From Phytophthora quininea (taxonomy: Eukaryota; Oomycota; Peronosporomycetes; Peronosporales; Peronosporaceae), in contig JAAVTG010000672.1 in assembly GCA_011947345.1 (NCBI GenBank), positions 806,001-870,000 on the forward strand: a DNA stretch of 64,000 nt, in the 5' to 3' direction. This document shows positions 10,587 to 20,384 of the stretch, in pieces (within the stretch, counting starts at the first letter, position 1; the number at the start of each line of letters is the position of its first letter). Below the pieces are notes generated by a model, which had not been told where the DNA came from, ran no database searches, and saw only the letters and a list, made by a program, of their open reading frames with translations. The position numbers and the translations under genes are program-made.

Positions 10587-11980
10587 GTGCACGAGTTCCA
10601 CCTAGCAGACTATTGCGCGCATCTTATGAAATGGCACGACCGACGCTATGTGATTCACGGTACCTTCAAATTCTTTTGTTTGAATCTTATTCAAAGACGA
10701 CAAATTGATGGTTTGGTGCGCCGAGTAGGAGAGAATGAACGTGAAGAGCAAGTTGATCCAACGACAGAGACCGCTGATAGACAGCAGAATCGAGTTATGC
10801 AGATTCTAGAGTCACTAAAACCATATTTTCGAGTGGTAAGAGGCAGTGGGCTGTATTGGGCAAATATTCGCGATGATCTTATGAGCATGATCGGAAGTCG
10901 TGTGCTTCCAACTCGATGGCCTACATTCTTTCTTACACTAACTGCTGCTGACACGATATGGCCCGAGTTTTTAGAGTCTGCAACCCAGGACTTACTCTTG
11001 AGCAATGCCGACGATTAAAGTCAAAGGAGAGAAGAAGGTTGTTAAACGAAAACCCAGACATTGCAGCCCGCTTTTTCACCACCGGTTCCGATCATTTTGA
11101 AACGGTTCTGTGCGGTCATTTTAAGCCTCTCGGTGAAATTGAGGATTTCTTCTGGCGCGTGGAGTTTCAACATCGAGGGTCACCGCATATCCACGCGTTA
11201 CTTTGGATAAAGGATGCTCCCGATGTTCTCGAACTAAGCAACACGGAAGAAGGCAGAATTGAATTAGCAGCTTACGTTGATGAACACATATCCGTGCTAA
11301 CTAAGAGCGTAGAAGACCTCAAAAAGTGTTTGTGCCTAACTTGTTCGAAGTATCGTTCTGACACCTTTGATGTGTTGGCTTCTAGACCTCCTCTAAAAGA
11401 TGACGGTGATTGGAACTGCGACTTAGCACGGGTTGTGCACCGGGTGCAGCAATATGTCTGCTATGCCGGTGGTACTTGTAGGAAGAAAGGCAATGGGTGC
11501 CGCTTTGGGTATCCTAAAGAGCTACAACCACTTACAGAAATTGATGCTACGATAGCAGCGGATGGCACTCCGTCGATTAAAGTAAAGTTGAAAAGAGACG
11601 TTGCAACGATAAATAATTATTCTCCGGTGCTGTTATCTAGCTGGCGGGCAAACATGGATATCCAGTTGATTGGAAACGCTTACGGCGCGGCGGAGTACGC
11701 TGGTGCGTACGTGAGCAAAGCAGAACCTGATACTCTCAAGTTTAGAAAAGTTATCACTGCTGCAGTAAAGCGTAGTGATCCGAACTTGCCGCACCACGCA
11801 ATTCTTAAGCGAGTTGCCAATGCCGCACTGTCCATACGGGAGGTGAGTGCTCAAGAGGCTTATTTCATATTGCTGCGTGAGCTTCCCATGCGCGGAAAAT
11901 CGCGACCTGTAGCACGTGTAAAGGTTTTACGCCATAGTATGCGATGCTATCGAGTCGATACTGAAAAGCTCAAGATTTAG
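10587..11980 (+). pseudogene. Helitron 1 HUH replication initiator (Rep)
   Basis: 10587-11018 encodes the end of Helitron_like_N (FKFFCLNLIQRRQIDGLVRR, then RWPTFFLTLTAADTIWPEF). After the T5 run at 10968-10972 the reading continues in frame 2 with RVCNPGLTLEQCRRLKSKER. The catalytic core is visible: HUH motif in QHRGSPHIHALLW, a CRFGYPKEL zinc/cofactor block, and the Tyr pair region YGAAEYAGAYVSKAEPD. These residues nick single strands and hold the 5' end during rolling-circle transposition. The frame runs to a TAG at 11978, but the protein clearly continues into the helicase after the A4 run at 11964-11967, as is normal for Rep-Hel fusions. Confidence 0.85.
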
Positions 11981-11997
11981 AAGGTTTAGCTGACAAT

Positions 11998-14169
11998 GTG
12001 CGTCGGATCTCTTCTAAAATTAAGCGGATGGAGTCCGCATACACGGCCCGACCAGAGACCGATGCTTTCGAAACGATGAGCTATGCAACATTTGTAGAAA
12101 ACTACGATACCGGTGACGATATTGGTCCTACTCGAGCACGGTGGAAGAGAATCCATGGGAGAGGTTATATCAAAGAACGCTCTAAAGCCCAGGTTATTCG
12201 AATGTCTCCGTATATTTCTCCCGATGAGGCGAATCCGAATTTCTGCTACGCTGAGATCTTCTTGCATGTCCCGTGGCGATCTCTTAGTGAGCTCCCGCAA
12301 CGTGATGAAGATTGTATTGCTAGGTTCCTCGAAGAGCAAGAAATGTTTTTAGATACCGAGTTGCTTGTCGAAAGTAACGCACGAATCGCTCGCCAGCATA
12401 AACTTGACCTGTTGAAGCGGTCGAACTCCTCCCATTGTTGCTCTCAACTTCCTCCTTCTGAGTATGTTTTTGTTGAAGATAACAATTTCGTGCAAAATGA
12501 GGTAGAAATCGACTTGCCAAATGCAGCACACGGCGCCTTGAAGGTGAAAGAATGGACAGCAAAGCACAATTATTCCCCGAGGATATTGCACGAGCGAGAA
12601 CTTTCGTGAAGGAATGTGTGAAGCCTTGGATGAAAGAGAAAGCAAAACTTGCAACTCTGAGTGCTCCGTGCGATAGTGTGTATCGTTATCCTCTCAAACC
12701 TGCTGATGATAGTTCCAATCTGTGCGAATCAATGACAGATTCACAGTGGATACCATTTGCGCTAGCAATGAAACAATCACGCGCAAGATTGAAGGCCGAG
12801 CTAGAGGGTGTGCAGTGTGATCCGATGCAATTGATTATAAACGGAGAAGGGGTTCCGGAAAAGTTGGCTCATCGAGCATATTGTGAAAGATGTGTGTACT
12901 GTGTTTAGCGAGCAAAAGGTGACGGGGATCTCTTCCCGCGTTATGCTTCTGGCGCACCAAGGAACAACAGCTTTTAATATCAAAGGCCAAACTCTGTGTT
13001 CTGCACTTAGTTTCGCTTCATTTACGAAATCGGCTTTTTCAGTTCCCTATAAATCGCTTTCTTCTCAGAAAAATGGTGCTACAAAACTCAACGCGTTGCA
13101 ACAGCGACATAAGGACGTGCATTTGGTTATAGTAGATGAGTTTAGCGTGATTTCTGCGGGGATGTTGCACTGGATAGATCAACGTATGCGGGAAATTTGG
13201 CCTCAAGATCACCACCGTTTGTTTGGTGGCCGTGATATCATTTTTACTGGTGATCCGGCCCAGCTAGATCCTGTCGTCCCGTATTCACTATCTACTCCCA
13301 GCGAAAAAAAACAAAACGAGGTACAGCGTAAAGGTCGCAGTCTATGGAAAGGAATTAAGTACATTTGTACGCTGACGAGTCAGAACAGAGGGAAAAATGA
13401 TTCTGAGTGGTTTAATGCGCTACGTCGCTTACGAAAACGTACTCCTACAGCTGATGACATTGCACTCTTTAACAGTAGATTATACGATAGCGAAAACATA
13501 CCCCGCTGGTCTTCTGAAGCGAAGCATATCGCGCATAAAAACATTGATGTCGATGCTGCGAACAACAAAAGTCTCATTGCAAGCGGAGCATCGATCATTC
13601 ACATCGTAGCTCAACACCACGTTCAGCAGAAATGCATTAGTTGCCAGCGTGAAATTCCTGTGGGGACTGTCGATGTGCTTATTAACGAAGCCAAAACGCC
13701 AAACCGAGATCGCGATAGAGTCGTAGCAACAAAATTAAAACTGTGCATTGGAGCTCCCGTGACGATAACGTTTAATCTAGAACAATCTGCAGGTCTGTGC
13801 AATGGCACTAATGGCGTTGTGTACGATCTAATATTCGTTTCCGATAGCGAGCTGCCCATAGTACTTATTCAGATAACTGATGTCTATCTAGGACCTTCTT
13901 TCTTGAAAGGCGTGCCAAATATCGTGCCCATTACACCAAGAGAAGCAAGCTGGGGAAAGAAAACTAGCGATCTACGTGTTGTGCGCCGAGGTATTCCTTT
14001 ACGTCTAGCGTATGCTATGACGATTCATAAAGTTCAAGGCCTCGCATGTGACAAGGTCGTGTTTCACTCCAACTCCATCCCCACGGTGGCTTTTGCATAT
14101 GTCGCGTTATCTCGTGTTCGGCAAAGGGATTCTATTGTGTTGACTCAGCCACTCACACTTGAAAACTGA
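11998..14169 (+). pseudogene. Helitron 1 PIF1-type helicase region
   Basis: Continues the Rep with a linker (RRISSKIKRMESAYTARPET) and a pre-helicase domain (YATFVENYDTG, IPFALAMKQSR). The Walker A loop at 12843-12866 is out of frame: losing one G at 12849-12852 and one A at 12859-12862 accounts for the shift. After it, 12883-14169 is a clean 428-residue frame with Walker B (VIVDEFS), GDPAQLDPV, the Arg-finger region SQNRG and motif VI (YVALSRVRQRDSIVL). Such 5'-3' helicases unwind the donor strand during transposition. A TGA at 14167 is followed in frame by more coding-like sequence (QVDAFAAEEARIGAV), so the true C-terminus may lie nearer 14485. Confidence 0.85.
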
Positions 14170-14505
14170 AAATCTTCTCCGGCGCAGGTGGACGCATTCG
14201 CTGCAGAAGAAGCTCGCATTGGTGCTGTTGTAGGAACTACTATGACCTTCGCAGCACCGATCGTCCAAGAAATGAAGCTTCTAGCGCATGCCCAAAATTC
14301 AGAGGTACTGCCACGAGATTGAAGAACTCAATGCAGTAATAGTCGTTAGCAGTTCCGTCGGCAGTCTGCCCCGCCAACCGGCAAGATTAACCACATTTGC
14401 ACGGACACTGGCCGGCAAATCCAGTACGATGGAGGTGTGGCTGAAGGTTTCTGCCATACCACAAGTTATCGAGCTACTCCGTTGATAGTGGCGGCACACA
14501 CGCCC

Positions 14506-15498
14506 TCACCACCTATTCGGATTCCCAAATCTCGAGTGTGCATCAGAGCGGAGGAGAGGAATTAAAAATACATGTATTGCAGTCCACCAAACCCGAAATG
14601 AAGCTGGGAGTACATTTTGCTGACCTGCGCGGTGTATCTTTCGCAGATGCGCTGCCCAAATCGGCGCACACTTTTCGAGAAGGCGATGATCCGCCTCCAT
14701 CCGCCGTTGGAATTCCTCTCGTTGTGCTTTCATGATCTCGGACAGGGGGCCGAAGAAATCTTGACTTTCCTCGACTTGCTGCGGACTGTCATGGCTACTT
14801 GCTAGTTCTGTCTGGGGACGCACGTGCTTCAGTGTCGACGAAAGCATTGCTGCTGTCGAATCATTTCCAGTTGCTGTCTTGGTTGTCGGCGATCGTCTGT
14901 TCAGTGCAGAACTTGGAATCACCACGGTGCTTGCATTGGTACTGCCCGAACAATCGCCCGGGCGATCGCGAGAACCGTCTGCGCGAGCTCGAACACGTCC
15001 TTGCCGACAACGTGACATGGCTTCCTTCTCAGCTGAAATTAGTTGCTTGCGTTCTCGATCCGTATCGATTTTGAGCTGGCGGTGGTGCACACATAAACGG
15101 TGAAAGCTATCGTTGCGCTTTATGACACAGCTGCGACCACACCCGCCATGATGCGCGCAAACCGTGCTAGACGTCTTCGCAGTACCGGTAATAGCTGGCT
15201 GGGTTTCGTTTGTGTGCACTGTGACTTCCCGCCCCACCTCATCGTGTATATCCACAGGTGATATCGCTGACAGCGGTTCTGTAGCCAAAACTCGAGACGT
15301 ATCGGCAGCTCTGTAGGTGCTCGAACTCTGTCGTCGCTGATACCGTTGTCGCTGCGAGGCGTTCTGGATCTGGCGATGACGCTCACACAACCAATGCAGC
15401 TGGCCGTTCTTCTTCACGGTGCGCTGCTGCGTACACTTGCTAGGGTGCTTGCACACGTTTGGCCGTGAATTGGCACCGACTGCGCGTTTGTCAGGCAT
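14506..15498 (-). CDS. Protein with two Cys/His zinc-knuckle-like repeats and C-terminal coil
   Basis: An uninterrupted 330-residue frame from ATG 15498. Residues ~15-60 and ~112-155 are two copies of one motif: VCKHPSKCTQQRTVKKNG...LCERHRQ and VCAHHGGCGRSCVIKRND...LCVHHRQ. Each has two early Cys, a basic turn, then L-C-x-x-H-R followed by an Arg-rich helix. A low-complexity middle leads to a helix near residue 270 (MKAQREEFQRRMEADHRLLE). The spacing suggests two small metal-binding fingers that could contact nucleic acid. I do not know a named family. It lies antisense and immediately 3' of Helitron 1 and might be cargo. It is one of the few long genes here without any frame break. Confidence 0.7.
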   Translation of the reverse strand: MPDKRAVGANSRPNVCKHPSKCTQQRTVKKNGQLHWLCERHRQIQNASQRQRYQRRQSSSTYRAADTSRVLATEPLSAISPVDIHDEVGREVTVHTNETQPAITGTAKTSSTVCAHHGGCGRSCVIKRNDSFHRLCVHHRQLKIDTDRERKQLISAEKEAMSRCRQGRVRARADGSRDRPGDCSGSTNASTVVIPSSALNRRSPTTKTATGNDSTAAMLSSTLKHVRPQTELASSHDSPQQVEESQDFFGPLSEIMKAQREEFQRRMEADHRLLEKCAPIWAAHLRKIHRAGQQNVLPASFRVWWTAIHVFLIPLLRSDAHSRFGNPNRW

Positions 15499-16471
15499 AT
15501 CATGAAAGGCTCTAGAGAGCTAAGTTCGGCGTACGAGTGCTTGGTTTTGCTTTGGAATCCAACAGTCGGAACAGATTAAGGGGCGGGCAAAATTCGGTGA
15601 AAACCGGTTTTTGTGGAGCCCCTGAGCAACCCGCCAGGGATGCTGCCATACTAGTATTGAAATGTAAAGTTGAAGTTACGCTAGGCAGAACATTTCGCTT
15701 GTGCAAGACCGAAAAGGTCATGAAGATCTACAGTGGTGGCTGTGATGACGCTAAGGACAATTAGCGATTATGGCAAGCTTTTGTATCCTGAACTCGAGCT
15801 CGAGAACAGTGCAAGCATAGTTAAGCAGACGTTGTGAGCAACAGCGAATCCGGCTGCGTTGGCGTGGTTGCTCTCCTGGGTTACCCCAGTGGCAGGAGAG
15901 AGCAGGCCAAGTACGACGTAAATTGTCTATCTTTGTCGTTAGTGGGGTTTGACAATCACTGTTTTGTTCGATGCACTTCACCTGCACGCTTTGCGACTCC
16001 AATCGTGGATCCACGCTTCCCTATCGAGAATACGCATGCGAATCGGGTGACTAGTCTTAGACAGTTCCTTGAAACATTGAATCCCATGAATAGTCATAAT
16101 GGCACTCCACGTAAAGACAACCTCCCAGGTAAGGTACATTGTCCGAACACTGTGGATCCCACTAGAGTGCCTTGTGATGTCGGTCGCGCAAGACCAGAAG
16201 CGAGAGGTAAAAGATTTTTTCCATACCATTTTGGGAGGTTTTCTATACCACTTGGCATTTTTCCATACCATTATTGTAACGAGGCGGCTTTCCATACCAT
16301 TCTCAAAATTTTAATTTAACTGACGAAAAACTGCTAGCAGTTTGTCCTGCTTGCGTGCTAACGGGCAAAACTTTTGCCGAGAGACGGCTAGCGTTTCTCC
16401 AACGGCTAATATATAAAACTATAAGAAACGAATAACAACTGTTCGTGGGGGGCAACGAATACATGTATTAT
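15499..16471. other. Intergenic, no recognised gene
   Basis: Several short frames overlap on both strands without motifs. The only clear structure is the TTTCCATACCATT repeat at 16218-16303, listed separately. Confidence 0.5.
16218..16303. repeat. Four spaced TTTCCATACCATT words
   Basis: TTTCCATACCATT occurs at about 16219, 16261 and 16290, and a variant TTTCTATACCACTT at about 16240. The spacing is 20-30 bp. The copies are not a simple tandem repeat because the spacers differ. The position, 170-250 bp upstream of the next initiator, would suit a regulatory cluster, but this is inference. Confidence 0.5.
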
Positions 16472-16487
16472 CTCACATTTCAACTTT
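16472..16487 (+). promoter_or_regulatory. Oomycete initiator-like element
   Basis: CTCACATTTCAACTTT fits the core CTCA-N5-CAWTTT of the oomycete initiator, with one deviation. It lies 21 bp upstream of ATG 16508, which makes 16508 rather than the later ATG 16562 the likely start. Confidence 0.5.
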
Positions 16488-16507
16488 CTCCGCCTCTACC
16501 CACCGCA

Positions 16508-17131
16508 ATGACCACCCGAAACCGCGAAGATTATGACGAGGTCGTTCGTGCATAAAAGCGCATGAAGACCTCATACGACAACGTCGTCGACGTTATGACG
16601 CAACTTCACGCGGAAATCACGGCGAAGGACCGTGAAATCGAAGGCCTGCACCTGTCCCTGCACCGCCTTGCCCATGCGGTTGCCGATCCCAAATCGGATC
16701 TCGAGGAAACGGGCGATCAAGACCCGTCTTTGGCAGAAATGTTCGGCGATGACATTTCGACGGACGATGACCAAGAAAACAGCTGGATCGGCAACGATTT
16801 GACCGACAACGACAGCACATCAGACGACAGTGATTCTGATGACAGCGACTACGAAAGCGACTCCGACGACAGCGATATCGACAGCGAAACAAGTAACGTT
16901 GGATTGGACCCTGAAAGAGTGTACAACGTTGACTCTGAAGGTTTGATTGCGTTTGGTGGGTATCTGGACCTTCGTGCTGATATTTCGGACAGCGAAATTG
17001 AAGACCTGTTTAAAAAGGAGATAAGCTCTTGTCAACAATTTTTTGTAGCAAAAGATACCTTGAAGTGTCAACTAAATAAAAAAAAATGTCCGCCTTCGAA
17101 AGCTTTCTCTTTGGTGAAAGGAACCGGTTGA
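16508..17131 (+). CDS. Acidic Asp/Ser-rich protein with N-terminal coil, one in-frame stop
   Basis: From ATG 16508 the frame reads MTTRNREDYDEVVRA, then TAA at 16553, then KRMKTSYDNVVDVMTQLHAE and on for 189 residues from ATG 16562. The coil (EITAKDREIEGLHLSLHRL) is followed by a long Asp/Ser stretch (SDDSDSDDSDYESDSDDSD) and a C-terminal part ending in SSCQQFFVAKDTLKC. The acidic stretch is typical of nuclear or chromatin-associated proteins, but nothing identifies a family. The initiator at 16472 favours the upstream start, so the TAA (a CAA to TAA change would explain it) is probably a true nonsense mutation. Translation from 16562 would give a nearly complete protein anyway. Confidence 0.55.
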
Positions 17132-17211
17132 TAAGCAAACCTCCGCCTTTACTTATGTTGCCCTGCACTGATATACGATCTCCTAGCTAAGTGTTATGCA
17201 TGTTTCGACGC

Positions 17212-17226
17212 CCCACAATCAATTTG
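17212..17226 (+). promoter_or_regulatory. Initiator-like CAATTT element
   Basis: CACAATCAATTTGA resembles the 3' half of the oomycete initiator and lies a few bases upstream of ATG 17232. Position and half-motif support a short 5' leader. The match is weaker than the others. Confidence 0.35.
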
Positions 17227-17231
17227 ACTCC

Positions 17232-17983
17232 ATGGTAAAGAAGCCCAACTCCGAATCTGTGGCCACAAGCAGCGGCCGCGGAGTGAAAGTGGAGGCGACG
17301 ACTGCTACAAGAGCAGCTGAAGTGTCAACCTAGCCTGCTACAATCGAGCACGCAGCAGCTGACACAAGGACGGTTCACACGGCCGAGCAGCCCGTGGATA
17401 CGGCAAGACTCACCCCATACGAGCGCCTTCGTCAGCGCTTAGCAACAGGAGGGAACTCGCGACGTTTAACGAAGGTGGAAGGTGCGTTGTTCCGGTACTC
17501 TAAAACCTAAAGCTTGTGGTGCTGAGTTTGAATGTTGAAAACAGACCTGAAGGCCATCTTATCGGACAGCGCTGACCCCGAGGAGCGCTTGACGATGTGT
17601 ATGAAGCTCCTATGGATTTCTCAACACACCTTTAAGCAGTTCAACGTGGTGAAACTTCACTTTGTTGATGAGGACTCCCCAGAACCCCTGCCAGCCTTGC
17701 TAGAGGTACGCTTCAGCGACATACTTAAACGTACGAGTGATTAATCTGCTACTCCTTGCATGTGTAGCTGTTTTGCGATACCTACGCTGAAAACGAAGAA
17801 GCGATTGATGCCATTCTGCTGACCACCACCATGTGGGATATGGACTCGGGCTCGGACGATTTGCCCCGCCCAGGTCAGCCCGTGAACATCAATAGCTACT
17901 CTAAGTTGCGCCTGTTTCAAGAAGACCGCTGCCAGCTCACGGTGAAGCTACGAGATCTGAGCTGGGAGAACAACCATCCGTAG
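17232..17983 (+). CDS. Unrecognised three-exon gene with one in-frame stop
   Basis: Exon 1 (17232-17481) starts MVKKPNSESVATSSGRG and has a TAG at 17331-17333, after which the frame goes on (TPYERLRQRLATGGNSRRL). Intron 1 (GTGCGTTG...AACAG, 17482-17544) and intron 2 (GTACGC...GTAG, 17706-17767) have canonical ends and preserve phase. Joined exons read ...AILSDSADPEERLTMCMKLL..., then LFCDTYAENEEAIDAILLT and KLRLFQEDRCQLTVKLRDL, ending at TAG 17981. The composition is that of a soluble alpha/beta protein and I do not recognise it. The correct splicing argues that the exons were recently functional. The single TAG is consistent with a CAG to TAG change. Confidence 0.6.
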
Positions 17984-18103
17984 TGTTGCTTTGGTGTTCG
18001 TATGCTTAACTACATAATTCATGTGAGAGTGTTCTTGTGGGGAGAGCTTGTTTGTTTGCGTCTGACGTTGAAGTTACATTAAAAAAAAGGTGGAACGGTG
18101 ATA

Positions 18104-18848
18104 TATGGCACGGGTTGGCACCCATTCGTCGAGACGCCATTCCAAAAGGTACGAGGAGAGAGAGAGAGAATAAGGTCTGGAGGAGGCTGTGCTGTAGGGA
18201 GAGCGATAACCAACGTTTCCAAACTACACCGAGGCAGAGCGGAAGAGACTCTTGGATATCATCGCGGCAAGGTTGCCAGTTCACCAAGAGGAGTGGGCTG
18301 CTGTTGCGACTGCTTACAACGCGTGTAGCGACCTGAACTGGCAGCCTCGTGACGCTGCTAGTCTGAATGCTCAGGTTAGTGATACTGGAGGTTGCCATGA
18401 AGTCACGCTGGCTGCTCCGCTGCGACAGCAAATCGTCCGACGCACCAAGGAAGAAGAATACACGCCGACACCGCGGAAAACGGCATCGCTGGCAGTAGGT
18501 GGGTCTCAAGCAGATTTCACAGCGGCTGTGACGCAGAATAAGAATGCTGATGCGCTCGGCAGGGACCAAGCCAGGCCAATCGGTGAGCGAGAACGACCGA
18601 CTCTCCAGTTGCCCGCTGATAGCGAGGCATCCACAACCGATCGGCTGCTGGCATGGCTCCAGCAGCGTGAGGTACAGCGCGAGGTGCGGCGCCGCGTTAT
18701 GGATAATGACAAGGCTTATGTGGACGCGTTAAAGAGGGAGCGAAGAGCTGAAGACTTGCGCGATACGGATCGCAGGCACAGGGAGCTAATGGAGAGTCTG
18801 TCATCGCTGAAGTACACCTTAAAAAGGCTTAAGGCATCGAGCAGCTAG
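18104..18848 (+). CDS. Myb/SANT-like domain protein with basic coiled-coil C-terminus
   Basis: The main frame covers the segment from about 18225. It reads TEAERKRLLDIIAARLPVHQ, then EEWAAVATAYNA and NWQPRDAASLNAQ: a helix-helix-helix of the Myb/SANT-like type that is greatly expanded in oomycetes, with W at the core. The middle contains VTLAAPLRQQIVRRTKEEE. The end is a charged coil (QREVQREVRRRVMDNDK ... RRHRELMESLSSLKYTLKRL). An ATG at 18104 (MARVGTHSSRRHSK) with a downstream GTACGAG donor could be the first exon, but the acceptor is unclear. Such proteins probably bind DNA, and many in oomycetes accompany transposons. It lies 250 bp upstream of the H4 variant, in the same orientation. Confidence 0.6.
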
Positions 18849-19002
18849 GTTACAGCTTGGTTGGATGGTAAGAAATAGTTAAATTTCTTGGTTTAAAGGG
18901 ATGCTTGGAACTAATTACAATTAATGTCATCACCATCTCCGTTGTAGGGAACTAATTAAAATTAATGTCTGTTCATGCCAAAGCTCCACTTATCCCAGAC
19001 CA

Positions 19003-19019
19003 GCTACATTCTCCAATTT
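19003..19019 (+). promoter_or_regulatory. Near-consensus oomycete initiator of the H4 variant
   Basis: GCTACATTCTCCAATTT matches GCTCATTYYNCAWTTT except for one extra A in the 5' part. It is 81-87 bp upstream of the two candidate start codons at 19100 and 19106. This indicates that the divergent H4 copy still has a promoter. Confidence 0.55.
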
Positions 19020-19105
19020 GCCTTGCAGGGAGCTAGTCGTGGAGGTAGGTGCACAGGGAAATTCTAACTCCAGCGTCGTAACTAAATCTACTGTTCTACA
19101 TGAAG

Positions 19106-19384
19106 ATGCCAGGCCGTGGGAAGGCAGCTACTGGCGCAGGCAGAGGTGGGTCTCGACACCATCGATTCGTCTTACGCAACAGCATCGACGGGATTTCCAG
19201 CGCATCCATCCGCCTCGCTCGAAGAGGTGGCATTGTACGGATGTCACCGCAGATATACGACCGAATGCGAGGTGTTCTGCAGATTTTCTTGAAGAGCCTC
19301 ATACAAGACGCTGTAGTCTATATGCAACATGCTAACCGGAAGACGATGACTGCACGAGACGTTGTGTACGCACTAAAACGCTAA
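19106..19384 (+). CDS. Highly divergent histone H4 variant, C-terminus cut by TAA
   Basis: The frame from ATG 19106 (an earlier in-frame ATG is at 19100) starts [20 protein letters not shown] and ends [14 protein letters not shown], so it spans the whole H4 fold. Relative to canonical H4, which is nearly invariant in eukaryotes, the tail keeps Lys5 but has Thr, Arg, Arg and Phe at positions 8, 12, 16 and 20. One Arg of the RRLARRGG turn is missing, and many core residues differ ([16 protein letters not shown]). A TAA replaces the codon after ALKR, and the next codons still read GRAIYGFDQ, like the canonical QGRTLYGFGG end. With its initiator upstream and no frameshift, it may be an expressed specialised H4 or a young pseudogene. 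It would act in nucleosomes with H3. Confidence 0.85.
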   Translation: MPGRGKAATGAGRGGSRHHRFVLRNSIDGISSASIRLARRGGIVRMSPQIYDRMRGVLQIFLKSLIQDAVVYMQHANRKTMTARDVVYALKR

Positions 19385-19780
19385 GGACGAGCTATCTACG
19401 GGTTTGATCAGAAGGTAACTGTGGATATGCGTTAATACATCAAAACAATTTGGTCGTGTTCAATAACCCTGTTTTGAGTAGAAGCATTGTCGGCCATGGT
19501 GATGGCAGCCGGGTCTTTCGAGGTGCCACACAAGATCATGGACTCATTTGGTAATGTGATGTGCTCCTGATCAGTAACTCCATCGGAATCTACGAGTGTC
19601 CGTCGATCAAAATCTCCTAAATGCACTAATGCAGCCTTCAGAAAAAGAAGAAGAAAACACACACACACAATAGAACTATGGAAACAAAGTACTTGTGAGG
19701 CAAAGTGTTGTATTAACTTCTGCTGCTTAAAAAAACGAATGACGCGTCCACGTACGATGCACTTCTGCTTCGCCTCCACT

Positions 19781-20248
19781 TCAATTACCGGCTTCGGAGG
19801 GCTCCGAAGCTTCTGGACTGCTGCTATCACTATCACTCGTATCATCAATTACAATTACTTCCACACCCTCTGTGTCTTCGGGTAGCTCCACGTCCGACCG
19901 CAGCATTTTAGCGACCGGTGTTGTACTCGCTAGAGCAAGCTGGCGAGATCATGCCGCGTGCAGTAAAGCCTCCAGGCGAGCCTCATGTTCCCGGCGACGC
20001 TCCACACGATCATTTACAATTTTTTCGCTGGTGGTTCTCATCCACAAGCCGTCGGCTTCATTTGCCAAACGCTGGGCTTCTTGATAGCGCTCTTGCATAG
20101 TCTGGATGCGACGCACAGCTCCCTCAACGACGAAAGTGTTGGCTCCGTGCTGTTCTCGGAGACTGAAAAGCAGTTGGTGAGCAGCCAAGAGAGCCTCCGA
20201 GACATTGCTTTCGTTGGTTCGGGCTTGATGGCGTTGATTGTCGATCAT
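19781..20248 (-). CDS. Coiled-coil protein with acidic tail, one in-frame stop
   Basis: From ATG 20248 the frame gives MIDNQRHQARTNESNVSEAL and a long helix (RRIQTMQERYQEAQRLANEA), then RRREHEARLEALLHAA and TGA at 19949-19951. In the same frame the sequence continues SRQLALASTTPVAKMLRSDV and VEVIVIDDTSDSDSSSPEAS, ending at 19781. The tail contains an I-V-I-D-D-T/S-rich acidic stretch like a SUMO-interacting motif followed by Ser/Asp. The stop is consistent with CGA to TGA. Upstream of the ATG the frame meets a possible acceptor (CTTGTTAG), so an earlier exon may exist. Family unknown. Possibly a nuclear scaffold or transposon-associated protein. Confidence 0.5.
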
Positions 20249-20269
20249 GCTGATTATTGCTTTGTGCGC

Positions 20270-20384
20270 AAATTCTCTGTGCTAACAAGGTCTTCCAACA
20301 TCAATCACAGCACAAAGCCCCGTAGGTGGAGCTAATAATTCTCTGTGCTAGCAAGTTTTTCAAACATCAATCACAAAGCCCGTA
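20270..20384. repeat. Tandem duplication of a ~55-bp segment
   Basis: AATTCTCTGTGCTAACAAGG...CATCAATCACAGCACAAAGC at 20270-20322 is repeated as AATTCTCTGTGCTAGCAAG...CATCAATCACAAAGC at 20336-20384, with a few substitutions and a 4-bp deletion. It sits just upstream of the antisense coiled-coil gene, where a 5' intron is expected. Confidence 0.75.

Larger units (their letters stand above)
9046..14485 (+). mobile_element. Helitron 1 (rolling-circle transposon), body
   Basis: A continuous order of Helitron protein segments on +: zinc/DUF6570-like N-terminus, Helitron_like_N, HUH replication initiator and PIF1-type helicase. The frame changes at least four times, each compatible with a lost base in a mononucleotide run, plus a few in-frame stops. 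I could not identify a 5' TC end or a hairpin plus CTRR 3' end, so the boundaries given are those of the coding body. The element has no recognisable cargo except possibly the antisense gene at 14506-15498. Confidence 0.8.

Noticed and set aside
15505..15525. CTAG/CTAA near 15511 as 3' end of Helitron 1
   Set aside because: No hairpin lies within the usual distance and the following base is not T.
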